From Pantoea trifolii (lineage in GTDB: Bacteria; Pseudomonadota; Gammaproteobacteria; Enterobacterales; Enterobacteriaceae): 64,000 bases of DNA. Below are positions 18,399 to 27,451 of this stretch, piece by piece. Location: assembly GCF_024506435.1 (NCBI RefSeq), contig NZ_JANIET010000001.1, positions 124,001-188,000 on the forward strand, read 5' to 3'. The notes beneath the pieces were generated by a model, which made no database searches, was not told the origin of the DNA, and saw only the letters and a program-made list of their open reading frames with translations. The position numbers and the translations under genes were made by a program. Each line of letters opens with the position of its first letter. Positions within the stretch are counted from its first letter, which is position 1.

Positions 18399-20090
18399 AT
18401 GAATTATATTAAAAGTTTAACGCAGCAAAAGCTGTCTCTGCTGCTTGCCCTCTATCTGGGCATCTTATTGAATTTGCCAATATTTTATCGCCGCTTTGAC
18501 GGCTTTTTAACAAAATCCAATATCTCAAATTGGCTCTCAGCTGCCGCAGAAGTGATGGCTGCCGTACTTCTCACCTTTTTCCTGATGCGCCTGCTGTCGC
18601 TGGGCGGGAAATGGGCTTATCGCATACTGGCCACACTCACCGTGATCATTTCTGTTGCTGCCGCCTATTACATGGCGTTTTTCAACGTGGTGATTGGTTA
18701 CGGCATTATCGCCTCGGTGATGACCACCGATATCGATCTCTCTAAAGAAGTGATTGGCCTGCATTTCGTGTTGTGGATGGTGCTGGTGAGCGCGCTGCCG
18801 CTGCTGCTTATCTGGCGCAATAACCTCAGCCACACGCTGATTGAACAACTTAAAACGCCTGGCCAACGTCTGAAGCCGATAGCCGTTATGCTGCTTAGCG
18901 TCGCGCTGGTGTGGCTGCCAATTCGCTATTTCGACAAGCTGCAAAAGGTGAATGAAGAAATCACCAACATCGATTTACCGAGTTATGGCGGCGTGGTGGC
19001 GCACTCCTATCTGCCATCCAACTGGATCGCCGCACTGGGCCTGTTTGCCTGGACTAAAGTCGATGAAGAGTGGGATGGCCAGGAGTTGCTCGATCCGGCG
19101 AAGAAATTTACCTACGTCGCGCCAGCGGGCATCGACGATACCTATATGGTGTTCGTGATTGGTGAAACCACGCGCTGGGATCACATGGGGATGCTTGGCT
19201 ACGATCGTGATACCACGCCGAAGCTGTCGAAAGAGAAGAATCTGGTCGCGTTCCGTGGTGAATCTTGTGATACCGCCACCAAGCTGTCGCTGCGCTGCAT
19301 GTTCGTGCGCGAAGGCGGCACCATGGATAATCCGGGTCGCACGCTGAAAGAACAAAACGTTTTCGCTGTATTGAAAGAGCTGGGCTTTACGTCTGAGTTG
19401 TTCGCGATGCAGAGCGAAGTGTGGTTCTACGATAACGCTGACACCAATAACTTCTCGTTCCGCGAGCAGATTGGCTCAGAGAAGCGTAATCAGGGCAAAG
19501 CGGTCGATGACATGCTGTTAGTGCCGGAGTTACAGGCATCGTTACAACGCTTCCCGAAAGGCAAGCATGTGGTGATTCTGCACACTAAAGGCTCGCACTA
19601 CCTTTATTCTCAGCGTTACCCGCGTGATTTCGCGCGCTATAAGCCGGAATGCATGGGCGTTGATGAGAAGTGCAGTAAAGCGCAGTTGATTAATGCCTAT
19701 GACAACTCGATTTTGTACGTTGATACCATGCTGGACAGCGTGCTCGATCAACTGCGTGATAAGAAGGCGATTGTGTTCTACGCCTCCGATCACGGTGAGT
19801 CGATTAGCGAGAATATGCACTTGCACGGCACGCCGCGCGAGATGGCGCCACCGGAGCAATTCCGCGTACCGATGATGGTGTGGGCTTCTGATAAGTATCT
19901 TGAGGACCCAACTAACCGCAGCAACTTCGAACGTTTGCAGGCACAGCAGCGCGTGGGTAAAACTCATCGCCATGTTGAGCTGTTCGATACCATTATGGGT
20001 TGCCTCGGCTACACCTCGCCAGACGGCGGAATTAAAGATGCGAATAACTGGTGTTCGGCACCGGCAGCCACGCCGGCTAAACCGCTTTGA
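18399..20090 (+). CDS. eptB: Kdo2-lipid A phosphoethanolamine 7''-transferase EptB
   Basis: A 563-residue inner-membrane transferase with five N-terminal helices (about residues 12-185) and a periplasmic sulfatase-fold domain. The sequence matches E. coli EptB closely, including VVIGYGIIASVMTTDIDLSKE, FVIGETTRWDHMG and the catalytic-Thr segment CDTATKLSLRC. Zn ligands fall in YASDHGES and LHGTPR. It transfers phosphoethanolamine from phosphatidylethanolamine to the outer Kdo of lipopolysaccharide, reducing surface negative charge. Context also matches E. coli: a tRNA-Pro gene and dppA follow. Confidence 0.95.
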   Translation: MNYIKSLTQQKLSLLLALYLGILLNLPIFYRRFDGFLTKSNISNWLSAAAEVMAAVLLTFFLMRLLSLGGKWAYRILATLTVIISVAAAYYMAFFNVVIGYGIIASVMTTDIDLSKEVIGLHFVLWMVLVSALPLLLIWRNNLSHTLIEQLKTPGQRLKPIAVMLLSVALVWLPIRYFDKLQKVNEEITNIDLPSYGGVVAHSYLPSNWIAALGLFAWTKVDEEWDGQELLDPAKKFTYVAPAGIDDTYMVFVIGETTRWDHMGMLGYDRDTTPKLSKEKNLVAFRGESCDTATKLSLRCMFVREGGTMDNPGRTLKEQNVFAVLKELGFTSELFAMQSEVWFYDNADTNNFSFREQIGSEKRNQGKAVDDMLLVPELQASLQRFPKGKHVVILHTKGSHYLYSQRYPRDFARYKPECMGVDEKCSKAQLINAYDNSILYVDTMLDSVLDQLRDKKAIVFYASDHGESISENMHLHGTPREMAPPEQFRVPMMVWASDKYLEDPTNRSNFERLQAQQRVGKTHRHVELFDTIMGCLGYTSPDGGIKDANNWCSAPAATPAKPL

Positions 20091-20154
20091 TTTGCTGGGG
20101 TTGCTGATCTTTGCTTGCTTTCCAGGCGATCAGATGGGTTTTCAGTAAAAGGCA

Positions 20155-20183
20155 TTGACGCTTTTTTAGCAGCGCAGTAATAT
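20155..20183 (+). promoter_or_regulatory. Sigma-70 promoter of tRNA-Pro
   Basis: TTGACG (20155-20160) and TAATAT (20178-20183) are separated by 17 bp. A GC-rich discriminator (GCGCCCC) follows the -10 element, which is typical of stringently controlled stable-RNA promoters. The mature tRNA begins 10 nt after the -10 box. Confidence 0.85.
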
Positions 20184-20193
20184 GCGCCCCCAT

Positions 20194-20270
20194 CGGCGAG
20201 TAGCGCAGCTTGGTAGCGCAACTGGTTTGGGACCAGTGGGTCGGAGGTTCGAATCCTCTCTCGCCGACCA
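20194..20270 (+). tRNA. tRNA-Pro (anticodon TGG)
   Basis: A 77-nt cloverleaf with encoded CCA. Acceptor arms CGGCGAG and CTCGCCG pair, the T arm contains GGTTCGAATCC, and the anticodon stem ACTGG/CCAGT encloses loop TTTGGGA, giving anticodon TGG. The sequence matches E. coli proM as recalled, although the gene next to eptB and dppA in E. coli is proK (CGG). Confidence 0.97.
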
Positions 20271-20280
20271 TATTTGAAGA

Positions 20281-20308
20281 AACCTGCTTTTATAAGCAGG
20301 TTTTTTTT
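20281..20308 (+). terminator. Intrinsic terminator after tRNA-Pro
   Basis: AACCTGCTT-TTAT-AAGCAGGTT followed by an uninterrupted T-run, 10 nt after the tRNA CCA end. Confidence 0.95.
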
Positions 20309-20360
20309 CGTCTGTAATTTGGGATTCTATATAGTTCGCTCCTCAGCCGATCAGGCTGAA

Positions 20361-20454
20361 ATACAGGGCCGCTCCGTAAAGTCGCCGTGGACACATCCCT
20401 GTGGGCTCTGCCGACGCATCCATGCGTCGGAAGCTTTACTCCGCGGCCCTGTAT
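20361..20454. repeat. 94-bp imperfect palindromic intergenic element
   Basis: ATACAGGGCC and GGCCCTGTAT are perfect outer arms. Pairing continues with CGTAAAG and CTTTACT segments, and an internal GACGCATCCATGCGTC palindrome lies at 20413-20428. A cruciform or long hairpin would form. It lies in the 970-bp gap between the tRNA and dppA, where no coding signal is seen. It looks like an interspersed repeat family of this genus. Confidence 0.75.
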
Positions 20455-20516
20455 CTCATCCTTAATGGGGCTCCGCTGCGTTGGGTTATACAGCCACACC
20501 GATGTTGATCAGCGAT

Positions 20517-20615
20517 GGGAAGGCGGCTCGGTTAGCAAAGCGTCCGCCGCAGGGATGCGGCGGTCGAGGCTACAGGGACGTATTCACGCCGACTTTGCGT
20601 TCGAGCCGCCTTTCC
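20517..20615. repeat. 99-bp imperfect palindromic intergenic element
   Basis: Outer arms GGAAGGCGGCTCG and CGAGCCGCCTTTCC pair nearly perfectly. Inner GCAAAGCGTC pairs with GACTTTGC, and a central GTCCGCCGC/GCGGCGG stem caps it. It resembles the preceding element in size and nested architecture but has different arm sequences. Both elements lie in tandem 62 bp apart. Confidence 0.75.
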
Positions 20616-21207
20616 TGAGCAACGCAACGAGCGAACAGCAAAACCCGTCTATTTAAGCCTTCCACGCGTCAAATCAATAATAACTAGTAATATCCCCAGT
20701 CTACTCTCTGCATCCCTTGCCAAATCACACCAACAGGCTTAATTCGCGAAACATTCTTCTTATGACCTGTTTATGCATCATGCTGATTTCTTATGCCATT
20801 TCACTAGCACATTCCGCTGCCTGAACGTCATAACGCACGAAGAATCGTTCAGATATTCAACATTTACCAATAAGTTTTGTGTGTTTTTTAACGGTGATAA
20901 TCACTGCCATTTGGCTACATAGCCAGATAATCACGCGGCATTGAGCGCTTTATCACCTTTTTTAATTTTGGCTTACGCTGAGAAGGGTGTTTTTTATCGT
21001 TGCTTGCACTTACTCACACTCTGTGTAAATAACCCCACACTGTATTGACGTTCATTGCAACTGTTGACAAATTGATGCGTCAATAAAATGTAGAGAAGGA
21101 CGTGTCTGACAGATTCCACGGTGCCAGCACAAAAAAATAACCGCTCACATTTTGCTTACTCTTAATTGACCTGCCCGAACCGCATAAAAAAATCAGAGGT
21201 CGGGCGA
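20616..21207 (+). other. Non-coding dppA upstream region
   Basis: No convincing ORF or RNA gene is seen. It is A/T-rich, as expected for a regulated promoter region. A TTGACA at 21064-21069 is a possible -35 element, but the downstream -10 match at 17-bp spacing is poor, so no promoter is called. The transcript leader appears to be over 100 nt, consistent with post-transcriptional control. Confidence 0.5.
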
Positions 21208-21230
21208 CGCACACAACATCACATCACAAT
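21208..21230 (+). promoter_or_regulatory. CA-rich GcvB sRNA target in dppA leader
   Basis: A C/A-only stretch containing ACACAACATCACATCAC directly precedes the GGAG ribosome-binding site of dppA. In E. coli and Salmonella the GU-rich R1 region of the GcvB small RNA pairs with a similar CA-rich stretch of dppA mRNA to block translation. The gcvB gene itself is not in the window. Confidence 0.6.
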
Positions 21231-21240
21231 GGAGCAAAAC

Positions 21241-22851
21241 ATGATCAACTCCCTGGCTAAATCCAGGATGCTGAAGGTCGGTCTCAGCCTGATTGCTATG
21301 ACCGTTGCCGCTGGTGTCCAGGCGAAAACCCTCGTTTATTGTTCAGAAGGTTCGCCGGAAGGCTTCAACCCGCAGCTCTTCACATCGGGCACCACCTACG
21401 ACGCAAGCTCCGTACCGATCTACAACCGTTTGGTTGAGTTCAAAACCGGTACCACTGAGCTGCAGCCAGGCCTGGCAGAAAAATGGGATGTCAGCGCGGA
21501 CGGTAAAACCTATACCTTCCACCTGCGTCAGGGCGTGAAGTGGCAAACCACCAAAGACTTCAAGCCAACCCGCACCTTTAATGCCGATGACGTCGTGTTC
21601 TCCTTCGAGCGTCAGCTCGACAAAAACAACAAATACCACGGTGTTTCTGGCGGCAGCTACGAATACTTCGAAGGCATGGACATGCCTAAGCTGATCGCCA
21701 AAATCGAGAAAGTTGACGATTACACCGTACGCTTCACCCTGACGCGCCCAGAAGCGCCGTTCATCGCTGACCTCGGCATGGACTTCGCCTCAATCATTTC
21801 TAAAGAATATGCCGACAACATGCTGAAAGCGGGCACGCCTGAGAAGCTGGACCTCAATCCAGTGGGCACCGGTCCGTTCGTACTGCAGCAGTATCAGAAA
21901 GACTCGCGCATTCTGTACAAAGCGAACCCAGACTTCTGGGGCACCAAGCCGAAGATTGATCGCTTAGTGTTCTCCATCACGCCAGATGCGTCTGTGCGTT
22001 ATGCGAAACTGCAGAAGGGTGAGTGCCAGGTAATGCCGTATCCGAACCCGGCCGACATCGCCAGCATGAAGAAAGACGACAAAATTAACCTGATGGAACA
22101 GCCTGGTCTGAACGTCGGTTACCTGTCGTTCAACACCGAGAAAAAACCGCTGGATAACGTGAAAGTGCGTCAGGCACTGACCATGGCGGTGAACAAACAA
22201 GCCATCATCGATGCCGTTTATCAGGGCGCTGGCCAGGCCGCGAAAAACCTGATCCCACCAACCATGTGGGGCTACAACGACGACATCAAAGATTACGCCT
22301 ACGATCCTGAGAAAGCGAAAGCGCTGCTGAAAGAAGCGGGCATGGCGGATGGTTTCTCTATCGACCTGTGGGCAATGCCGGTTCAGCGTCCATACAACCC
22401 GAACGCACGCCGCATGGCGGAAATGGTTCAGGCTGACTGGGCGAAAATTGGCGTGAAAGCCAAAATCGTCACCTTCGAATGGGGCGAGTACCTGAAACGC
22501 GCGAAAGCCGGTGAACACCAGACCGTGATGATGGGCTGGACCGGTGATAATGGGGATCCAGATAACTTCTTCGCCACGCTGTTCAGCTGTGCAGCGGCGA
22601 AAGACGGTTCTAACTACTCACGTTGGTGCTACAAGCCGTTTGAAGATCTGATTCAGCCAGCCCGTGCTGAAGCCGATCACAACAAACGTATTGAACTGTA
22701 CAAACAGGCTCAGGTAGTGATGCATGACCAGGCGCCAGCGCTGATCATCGCCCACTCAACCGTATACGAGCCAGTGAGCAAGAAAGTAACAGGTTATGTG
22801 GTTGATCCATTAGGTAAACATCACTTCGAAAACGTCGATATCCAGGAATAA
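21241..22851 (+). CDS. dppA: Periplasmic dipeptide-binding protein DppA
   Basis: A 536-residue protein, compared with 535 in E. coli. The signal peptide is residues 1 to about 29 (cleavage after GVQA), then KTLVYCSEGSPEGFNPQLFTSGTTYDASS, which is diagnostic of DppA. Cys residues typical of DppA are kept (VYCSEG, KGECQVM, FSCAAAKDG, SRWCYK). The frame opens upstream at 21166, but GGAG at 21231-21234 sits 6 nt before the ATG at 21241. It binds dipeptides and haem for the DppBCDF importer and serves in peptide chemotaxis in E. coli. Confidence 0.96.
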   Translation: MINSLAKSRMLKVGLSLIAMTVAAGVQAKTLVYCSEGSPEGFNPQLFTSGTTYDASSVPIYNRLVEFKTGTTELQPGLAEKWDVSADGKTYTFHLRQGVKWQTTKDFKPTRTFNADDVVFSFERQLDKNNKYHGVSGGSYEYFEGMDMPKLIAKIEKVDDYTVRFTLTRPEAPFIADLGMDFASIISKEYADNMLKAGTPEKLDLNPVGTGPFVLQQYQKDSRILYKANPDFWGTKPKIDRLVFSITPDASVRYAKLQKGECQVMPYPNPADIASMKKDDKINLMEQPGLNVGYLSFNTEKKPLDNVKVRQALTMAVNKQAIIDAVYQGAGQAAKNLIPPTMWGYNDDIKDYAYDPEKAKALLKEAGMADGFSIDLWAMPVQRPYNPNARRMAEMVQADWAKIGVKAKIVTFEWGEYLKRAKAGEHQTVMMGWTGDNGDPDNFFATLFSCAAAKDGSNYSRWCYKPFEDLIQPARAEADHNKRIELYKQAQVVMHDQAPALIIAHSTVYEPVSKKVTGYVVDPLGKHHFENVDIQE

Positions 22852-22871
22852 CCTTTCGGATTATCGCGGTC

Positions 22872-22931
22872 AGGGCCAGCATTGCTGGCCCTCGGGCGGC
22901 ACCTTCGCCGCCCGTATTCCGCTCTTTTTTT
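22872..22931 (+). terminator. Twin hairpins with T-run between dppA and dppB
   Basis: AGGGCCAGC-ATT-GCTGGCCCT (22872-22892) is followed directly by CGGGCGGC-ACCTTC-GCCGCCCG (22893-22914) and, 10 nt later, a seven-T run (22925-22931). Such structures between a binding-protein gene and its permease genes usually stabilise the 5' message or partly terminate it, giving more DppA than DppBCDF. The distance from stem to T-run makes full termination unlikely. Confidence 0.7.
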
Positions 22932-23049
22932 CCGGCAAATTCTAATATTGAAGCGCTTCTTGCGTCGCGTCTGCCCCTGGCGGGCTGCGAGTGTTGAGCA
23001 ATGTTGTCCCCGGCGGTAACGCTGTGGGAAATGTCAGAGAACCAGGATT

Positions 23050-24069
23050 ATGCTGCAATTCGTACTCCGACGTTTGGGCCTTGTCATCCCAACGTTCATC
23101 GGTATCACATTATTGACCTTCGCGTTTGTCCACTTGATCCCCGGCGATCCGGTGCTGATCATGGCCGGCGAACGCGGTATCTCTCCTGAACGTCACGCGC
23201 AACTGATGGCGCAATTTGGCCTCGATCAGCCGATGTGGAAGCAATATCTCACCTACATCAACGGCGTCTTGCACGGTGACCTCGGCATCTCGCTGAAAAG
23301 CCGTATCCCGGTCTGGGACGAATTCGTACCACGCTTCAAAGCCACGCTGGAACTGGGCATCTGCGCCATGTTGTTCGCCGTGGCGGTTGGTATTCCCGTT
23401 GGCGTGCTGGCCGCAGTAAAACGCGGCTCGATCTTCGATCACACCGCCGTAGGCATCTCGCTCACCGGTTACTCGATGCCGATTTTCTGGTGGGGCATCA
23501 TGCTGATCATGCTGGTCTCGGTGCAGTGGAACCTCACGCCGGTCTCCGGGCGCGTCAGCGACACCATCTTCCTCGACGACAGCCATCCACTCACCGGCTT
23601 TATGCTGATTGATACGCTGTTCTGGGGCGAAGAGGGCGATTTCAAAGATGCGGTGATGCACATGATTTTGCCGGCCATCGTGCTCGGCACCATTCCGCTG
23701 GCGGTGATTGTGCGTATGACGCGATCCTCAATGCTGGAAGTGCTGGGTGAAGATTACATCCGTACCGCGCGTGCCAAAGGCCTGACGCGTATGCGTGTGA
23801 TTGTGGTGCATGCGCTGCGTAACGCCATGCTGCCGGTCGTCACCGTGATTGGTTTGCAGGTCGGTACGCTGCTGGCCGGTGCGATTCTGACCGAAACCAT
23901 CTTCTCGTGGCCAGGACTTGGTCGCTGGCTGATCGAAGCGCTGCAACGCCGTGACTATCCGGTGGTGCAGGGCGGCGTGCTGCTGGTGGCGATTCTGATC
24001 ATCGTGGTCAACCTGCTGGTTGATCTGTTGTACGGCGTGGTCAATCCACGTATCCGTCATAAGAAATAA
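23050..24069 (+). CDS. dppB: Dipeptide ABC transporter permease DppB
   Basis: A 339-residue permease, the same length as E. coli DppB. It begins MLQFVLRRLGLVIPTFIGIT and has LIPGDPV early. The EAA loop YIRTARAKGLTRMRVIVVHALRNAMLP is near residue 237. It forms the inner-membrane channel with DppC. A 198-bp structured gap separates it from dppA, while 9 bp separates it from dppC. Confidence 0.96.
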   Translation: MLQFVLRRLGLVIPTFIGITLLTFAFVHLIPGDPVLIMAGERGISPERHAQLMAQFGLDQPMWKQYLTYINGVLHGDLGISLKSRIPVWDEFVPRFKATLELGICAMLFAVAVGIPVGVLAAVKRGSIFDHTAVGISLTGYSMPIFWWGIMLIMLVSVQWNLTPVSGRVSDTIFLDDSHPLTGFMLIDTLFWGEEGDFKDAVMHMILPAIVLGTIPLAVIVRMTRSSMLEVLGEDYIRTARAKGLTRMRVIVVHALRNAMLPVVTVIGLQVGTLLAGAILTETIFSWPGLGRWLIEALQRRDYPVVQGGVLLVAILIIVVNLLVDLLYGVVNPRIRHKK

Positions 24070-24078
24070 GGGGGAATC

Positions 24079-24981
24079 ATGTCTGCTGTTGATCCCGCAA
24101 GCGTAACTGCTGCACCCAAGCCGATGACCCCGTTGCAGGAATTCTGGCACTACTTTAAACGTAACAAAGGCGCGGTAATCGGCCTGGTTTACATCGTTCT
24201 GATGCTGTTGATCGCCATCTTCGCTGATGTGCTGGCACCGCACGCACCGGCCGAGCAATTCCGCGATGCCTTGCTGCATCCGCCAGTCTGGCAGGAAGGC
24301 GGCAGCTGGAGCTACATTCTCGGTACCGATGACGTGGGCCGCGATGTGCTGTCGCGCCTGATGTACGGCGCGCGCCTGTCGCTGCTGGTCGGCTGCATGG
24401 TGGTGGTGCTGTCGCTGATTCTCGGCGTGATATTTGGCCTGATGGCCGGCTACCTCGGCGGCGTGGTTGACGCCATCATTATGCGTGTGGTCGATATCAT
24501 GCTGGCGCTGCCAAGCCTGCTGCTGGCATTGGTGCTGGTGGCAATCTTTGGTCCGTCGATTGTTAACGCCTCGCTGGCGATTACCTTCGTCGCCTTGCCG
24601 CACTATATCCGTCTGACGCGTGCTGCTGTGCTGGTTGAAGTGAACCGCGATTACGTCACCGCTTCGAGCGTGGCGGGTGCCGGTACGCTGCGCCAGATGT
24701 TCATCAATATTCTGCCTAACTGCCTGGCACCGCTGATCGTGCAGGCATCATTAGGTTTCTCCAATGCCATCCTCGATATGGCGGCGTTGGGCTTTCTCGG
24801 TATGGGGGCGCAGCCGCCAACGCCGGAGTGGGGCACCATGCTCTCCGACGTGTTGCAGTATGCGCAAAGTGCCTGGTGGGTGGTGACATTCCCTGGAGTG
24901 ACCATTCTGCTAACGGTTCTGGCATTCAACCTCATGGGCGATGGTTTGCGTGATGCACTCGACCCGAAACTCAAGCAGTAA
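24079..24981 (+). CDS. dppC: Dipeptide ABC transporter permease DppC
   Basis: A 300-residue permease matching E. coli DppC in length. It contains PLQEFWHYFKRNKGAVIGL at the N-terminus, LGTDDVGRDVLSRLMYGARLS, and the family EAA loop around residue 197 (YVTASSVAGAGTLRQMFINILPN). The C-terminus GDGLRDALDPKLKQ is typical. It follows dppB by 9 bp and precedes dppD by 12 bp. Confidence 0.96.
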   Translation: MSAVDPASVTAAPKPMTPLQEFWHYFKRNKGAVIGLVYIVLMLLIAIFADVLAPHAPAEQFRDALLHPPVWQEGGSWSYILGTDDVGRDVLSRLMYGARLSLLVGCMVVVLSLILGVIFGLMAGYLGGVVDAIIMRVVDIMLALPSLLLALVLVAIFGPSIVNASLAITFVALPHYIRLTRAAVLVEVNRDYVTASSVAGAGTLRQMFINILPNCLAPLIVQASLGFSNAILDMAALGFLGMGAQPPTPEWGTMLSDVLQYAQSAWWVVTFPGVTILLTVLAFNLMGDGLRDALDPKLKQ

Positions 24982-24993
24982 AGAGGCACCGAG

Positions 24994-25980
24994 ATGGCGT
25001 TATTAAATGTAGACAAGTTATCGGTGCATTTCGGCGACGAAAAAACACCGTTCCGTGCGGTTGACCGCATCAGCTATCAGGTCGAGCAAGGCCAGGTGGT
25101 GGGTATTGTTGGTGAATCTGGCTCGGGCAAATCCGTGAGTTCACTGGCGATTATGGGCCTGATTGATTATCCCGGCCGCGTAATGGCGGAAAAACTGGAG
25201 TTCAACCAGCGCGACCTGCAGAAAATCTCCGAAAAAGAGCGCCGCCAGCTGGTGGGCGCAGAAGTAGCGATGATTTTCCAGGACCCCATGACCAGCCTCA
25301 ACCCGTGCTACACCGTGGGTTTCCAGATCATGGAAGCGCTGAAGGTGCATCAGGGCGGCAGCAAACGTACGCGTCGTCAGCGCGCGATTGATCTGCTCGA
25401 TCAGGTGGGCATTCCTGACCCGGCATCGCGTCTTGATGTCTATCCGCATCAGCTGTCGGGCGGTATGAGCCAGCGCGTGATGATCGCCATGGCGATTGCC
25501 TGCAAACCGAAACTGCTGATCGCCGATGAGCCAACCACCGCACTCGACGTCACCATTCAGGCGCAGATCATCGAACTGCTGCTGGAGTTGCAGAAGCAGG
25601 AGAACATGGCGCTGATCCTGATTACTCACGATCTGGCGCTGGTGGCCGAAGCGGCACAGCACATCATCGTGATGTATGCCGGACAAGTGGTGGAAAGCGG
25701 TAAAGCGGTGGATATCTTCAAAGCGCCGCGTCATCCATATACGCAAGCGCTGCTGCGCGCGCTGCCGGAGTTTGCCGCCGATAAAGCGCGTCTGGCCTCG
25801 CTGCCTGGCGTGGTGCCGGGTAAATACGATCGCCCAACCGGCTGCCTGTTAAATCCGCGCTGCCCGTATGTGACCGATCGCTGCCGCCGCGAAGAGCCGG
25901 AGCTGCGCGACATTCCGGGCCGTCAGGCCAAATGTCACTTCCCACTGGATGATGCCGGGAGACCGACTTATGAGTCTTGA
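24994..25980 (+). CDS. dppD: Dipeptide ABC transporter ATPase DppD
   Basis: A 328-residue ATPase with Walker [10 protein letters not shown]-loop [16 protein letters not shown], signature LSGGMSQR and Walker [13 protein letters not shown]. The C-terminal Cys-containing motif [14 protein letters not shown] may bind an Fe-S cluster, as reported for related DppD/OppD proteins. It overlaps the dppF start by 11 bp. Confidence 0.96.
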   Translation: MALLNVDKLSVHFGDEKTPFRAVDRISYQVEQGQVVGIVGESGSGKSVSSLAIMGLIDYPGRVMAEKLEFNQRDLQKISEKERRQLVGAEVAMIFQDPMTSLNPCYTVGFQIMEALKVHQGGSKRTRRQRAIDLLDQVGIPDPASRLDVYPHQLSGGMSQRVMIAMAIACKPKLLIADEPTTALDVTIQAQIIELLLELQKQENMALILITHDLALVAEAAQHIIVMYAGQVVESGKAVDIFKAPRHPYTQALLRALPEFAADKARLASLPGVVPGKYDRPTGCLLNPRCPYVTDRCRREEPELRDIPGRQAKCHFPLDDAGRPTYES

Positions 25981-26977
25981 TAACAACCAGCAGGATTACC
26001 TGCTGCAGGCGATTGACCTGAAAAAACACTACCCGGTGAAGAAAGGTCTGTTTGGCCAGGAACGTCTGGTAAAAGCGCTGGATGGCGTCTCGTTCAACCT
26101 CGAACGCGGCAAAACGCTGGCGGTGGTGGGTGAATCCGGCTGTGGTAAATCCACGCTGGGCCGCTTGCTGACCATGATTGAAACGCCAACCGAAGGCCAG
26201 CTGTTCTGGCACGGTCAGGATCTGTTAAAACACGATCCGCAGGCGCAGAAACTGCGTCGTCAGAAAATCCAGATCGTGTTCCAGAACCCTTATGGTTCGC
26301 TCAATCCGCGTAAGAAAATCAGCCAGATTCTGGAAGAGCCGCTGGTGATCAACACCTCGCTGACCAAAGCGGAGCGCAAAGAAAAAACGCTGGAGATGAT
26401 GGCGAAGGTAGGCCTAAAAACCGAGCATTACGATCGTTATCCGCACATGTTCTCGGGCGGCCAGCGTCAGCGTATCGCGATTGCGCGTGGTTTGATGCTC
26501 GACCCGGATGTGCTGATTGCCGATGAGCCGGTCTCCGCGCTCGACGTTTCGGTGCGTGCGCAGGTGCTTAACCTGATGATGGATTTGCAGCAGGATTTAG
26601 GCTTGTCCTACGTCTTTATCTCGCATGACCTGTCGGTGGTGGAACACATCGCCGATGAGGTGATGGTGATGTATCTCGGCCGCTGCGTTGAGAAGGGCAG
26701 CAAAGAGGCGATCTTCAGCAATCCGCGCCATCCTTACACGCAGGCGCTGCTGTCAGCGACACCACGTCTTAACCCGGACGATCGCCGCGAGCGCATCAAG
26801 CTCACGGGCGAACTGCCGAGCCCGCTCAATCCGCCGCCGGGCTGTGCGTTTAACGCGCGCTGCCGTCGTCGTTTTGGCACCTGCGTTCAGTTGCAGCCAA
26901 AGCTGAAGCAGTATGGCGATCAACAAATCGCCTGCTTCGCGGTGGATCAGGATGAGAACCAGCCAGTGGGCGCGTGA
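25970..26977 (+). CDS. dppF: Dipeptide ABC transporter ATPase DppF
   Basis: A 335-residue ATPase, compared with 334 in E. coli. Walker A is GESGCGKS, signature FSGGQRQR, Walker [13 protein letters not shown], and the C-terminal motif [14 protein letters not shown]. The frame opens at 25949, but the ATG at 25970 follows GGGAGA by 7 nt and gives the conserved [13 protein letters not shown] start inside the end of dppD. It is the last gene of the operon, followed by an intrinsic terminator. Confidence 0.96.
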   Translation: MSLDNNQQDYLLQAIDLKKHYPVKKGLFGQERLVKALDGVSFNLERGKTLAVVGESGCGKSTLGRLLTMIETPTEGQLFWHGQDLLKHDPQAQKLRRQKIQIVFQNPYGSLNPRKKISQILEEPLVINTSLTKAERKEKTLEMMAKVGLKTEHYDRYPHMFSGGQRQRIAIARGLMLDPDVLIADEPVSALDVSVRAQVLNLMMDLQQDLGLSYVFISHDLSVVEHIADEVMVMYLGRCVEKGSKEAIFSNPRHPYTQALLSATPRLNPDDRRERIKLTGELPSPLNPPPGCAFNARCRRRFGTCVQLQPKLKQYGDQQIACFAVDQDENQPVGA

Positions 26978-27000
26978 TAAATTACCGCTATAAATGAATG

Positions 27001-27027
27001 AAGGCTCCTGCGGGAGCCTTTCTTTTA
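27001..27027 (+). terminator. Intrinsic terminator after dppF
   Basis: AAGGCTCC-TGC-GGGAGCCTT then TTCTTTT. Stem and loop are identical to the terminator after ohr at 18149. Confidence 0.93.
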
Positions 27028-27451
27028 TCCTTAATACATCAGATTAATTAACGACAAAACCTGTTATGGCCAAAGCTATGCAAAAAGCATTACGCGAGTG
27101 CATCAGTGCTCAATTGGTCCTGACCAGGACTTAAAGCGTAAAGGCAAATTCTTATTTGCGTCGGGATTGCGTGAGCGACTTCACAATGAAATAAAATCCA
27201 TAACTTGCAGCGCAATAGAGAAAATTCAGTAGCTTAGGTTAAAATCCCCTGCGTAATTATTTCTGTTAATTGATACTAATTAATACCCGTCAATAAATAA
27301 CTGCACGCTTCTTGCATGCCCGTTTTTTCAATCTTAAAGATAGAATTCTTTTGTTGAATGCGGCGTTTTAATAATCAGATTTGTCTCACCGTCTTTTAAT
27401 GTGTGTGATATATTCGCGGAAAATTCCCTCCCGCTTTTACAGGCTCTGATC
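27028..27451 (+). other. Non-coding region upstream of cellulose cluster I
   Basis: This 424-bp stretch is markedly A/T-richer than its neighbours and has no supported ORF. It must hold the promoter of bcsOQABCDZ. A perfect 14-bp palindrome, GTCCTGACCAGGAC (27117-27130), is a possible operator. No confident -35/-10 pair was identified. Confidence 0.5.
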
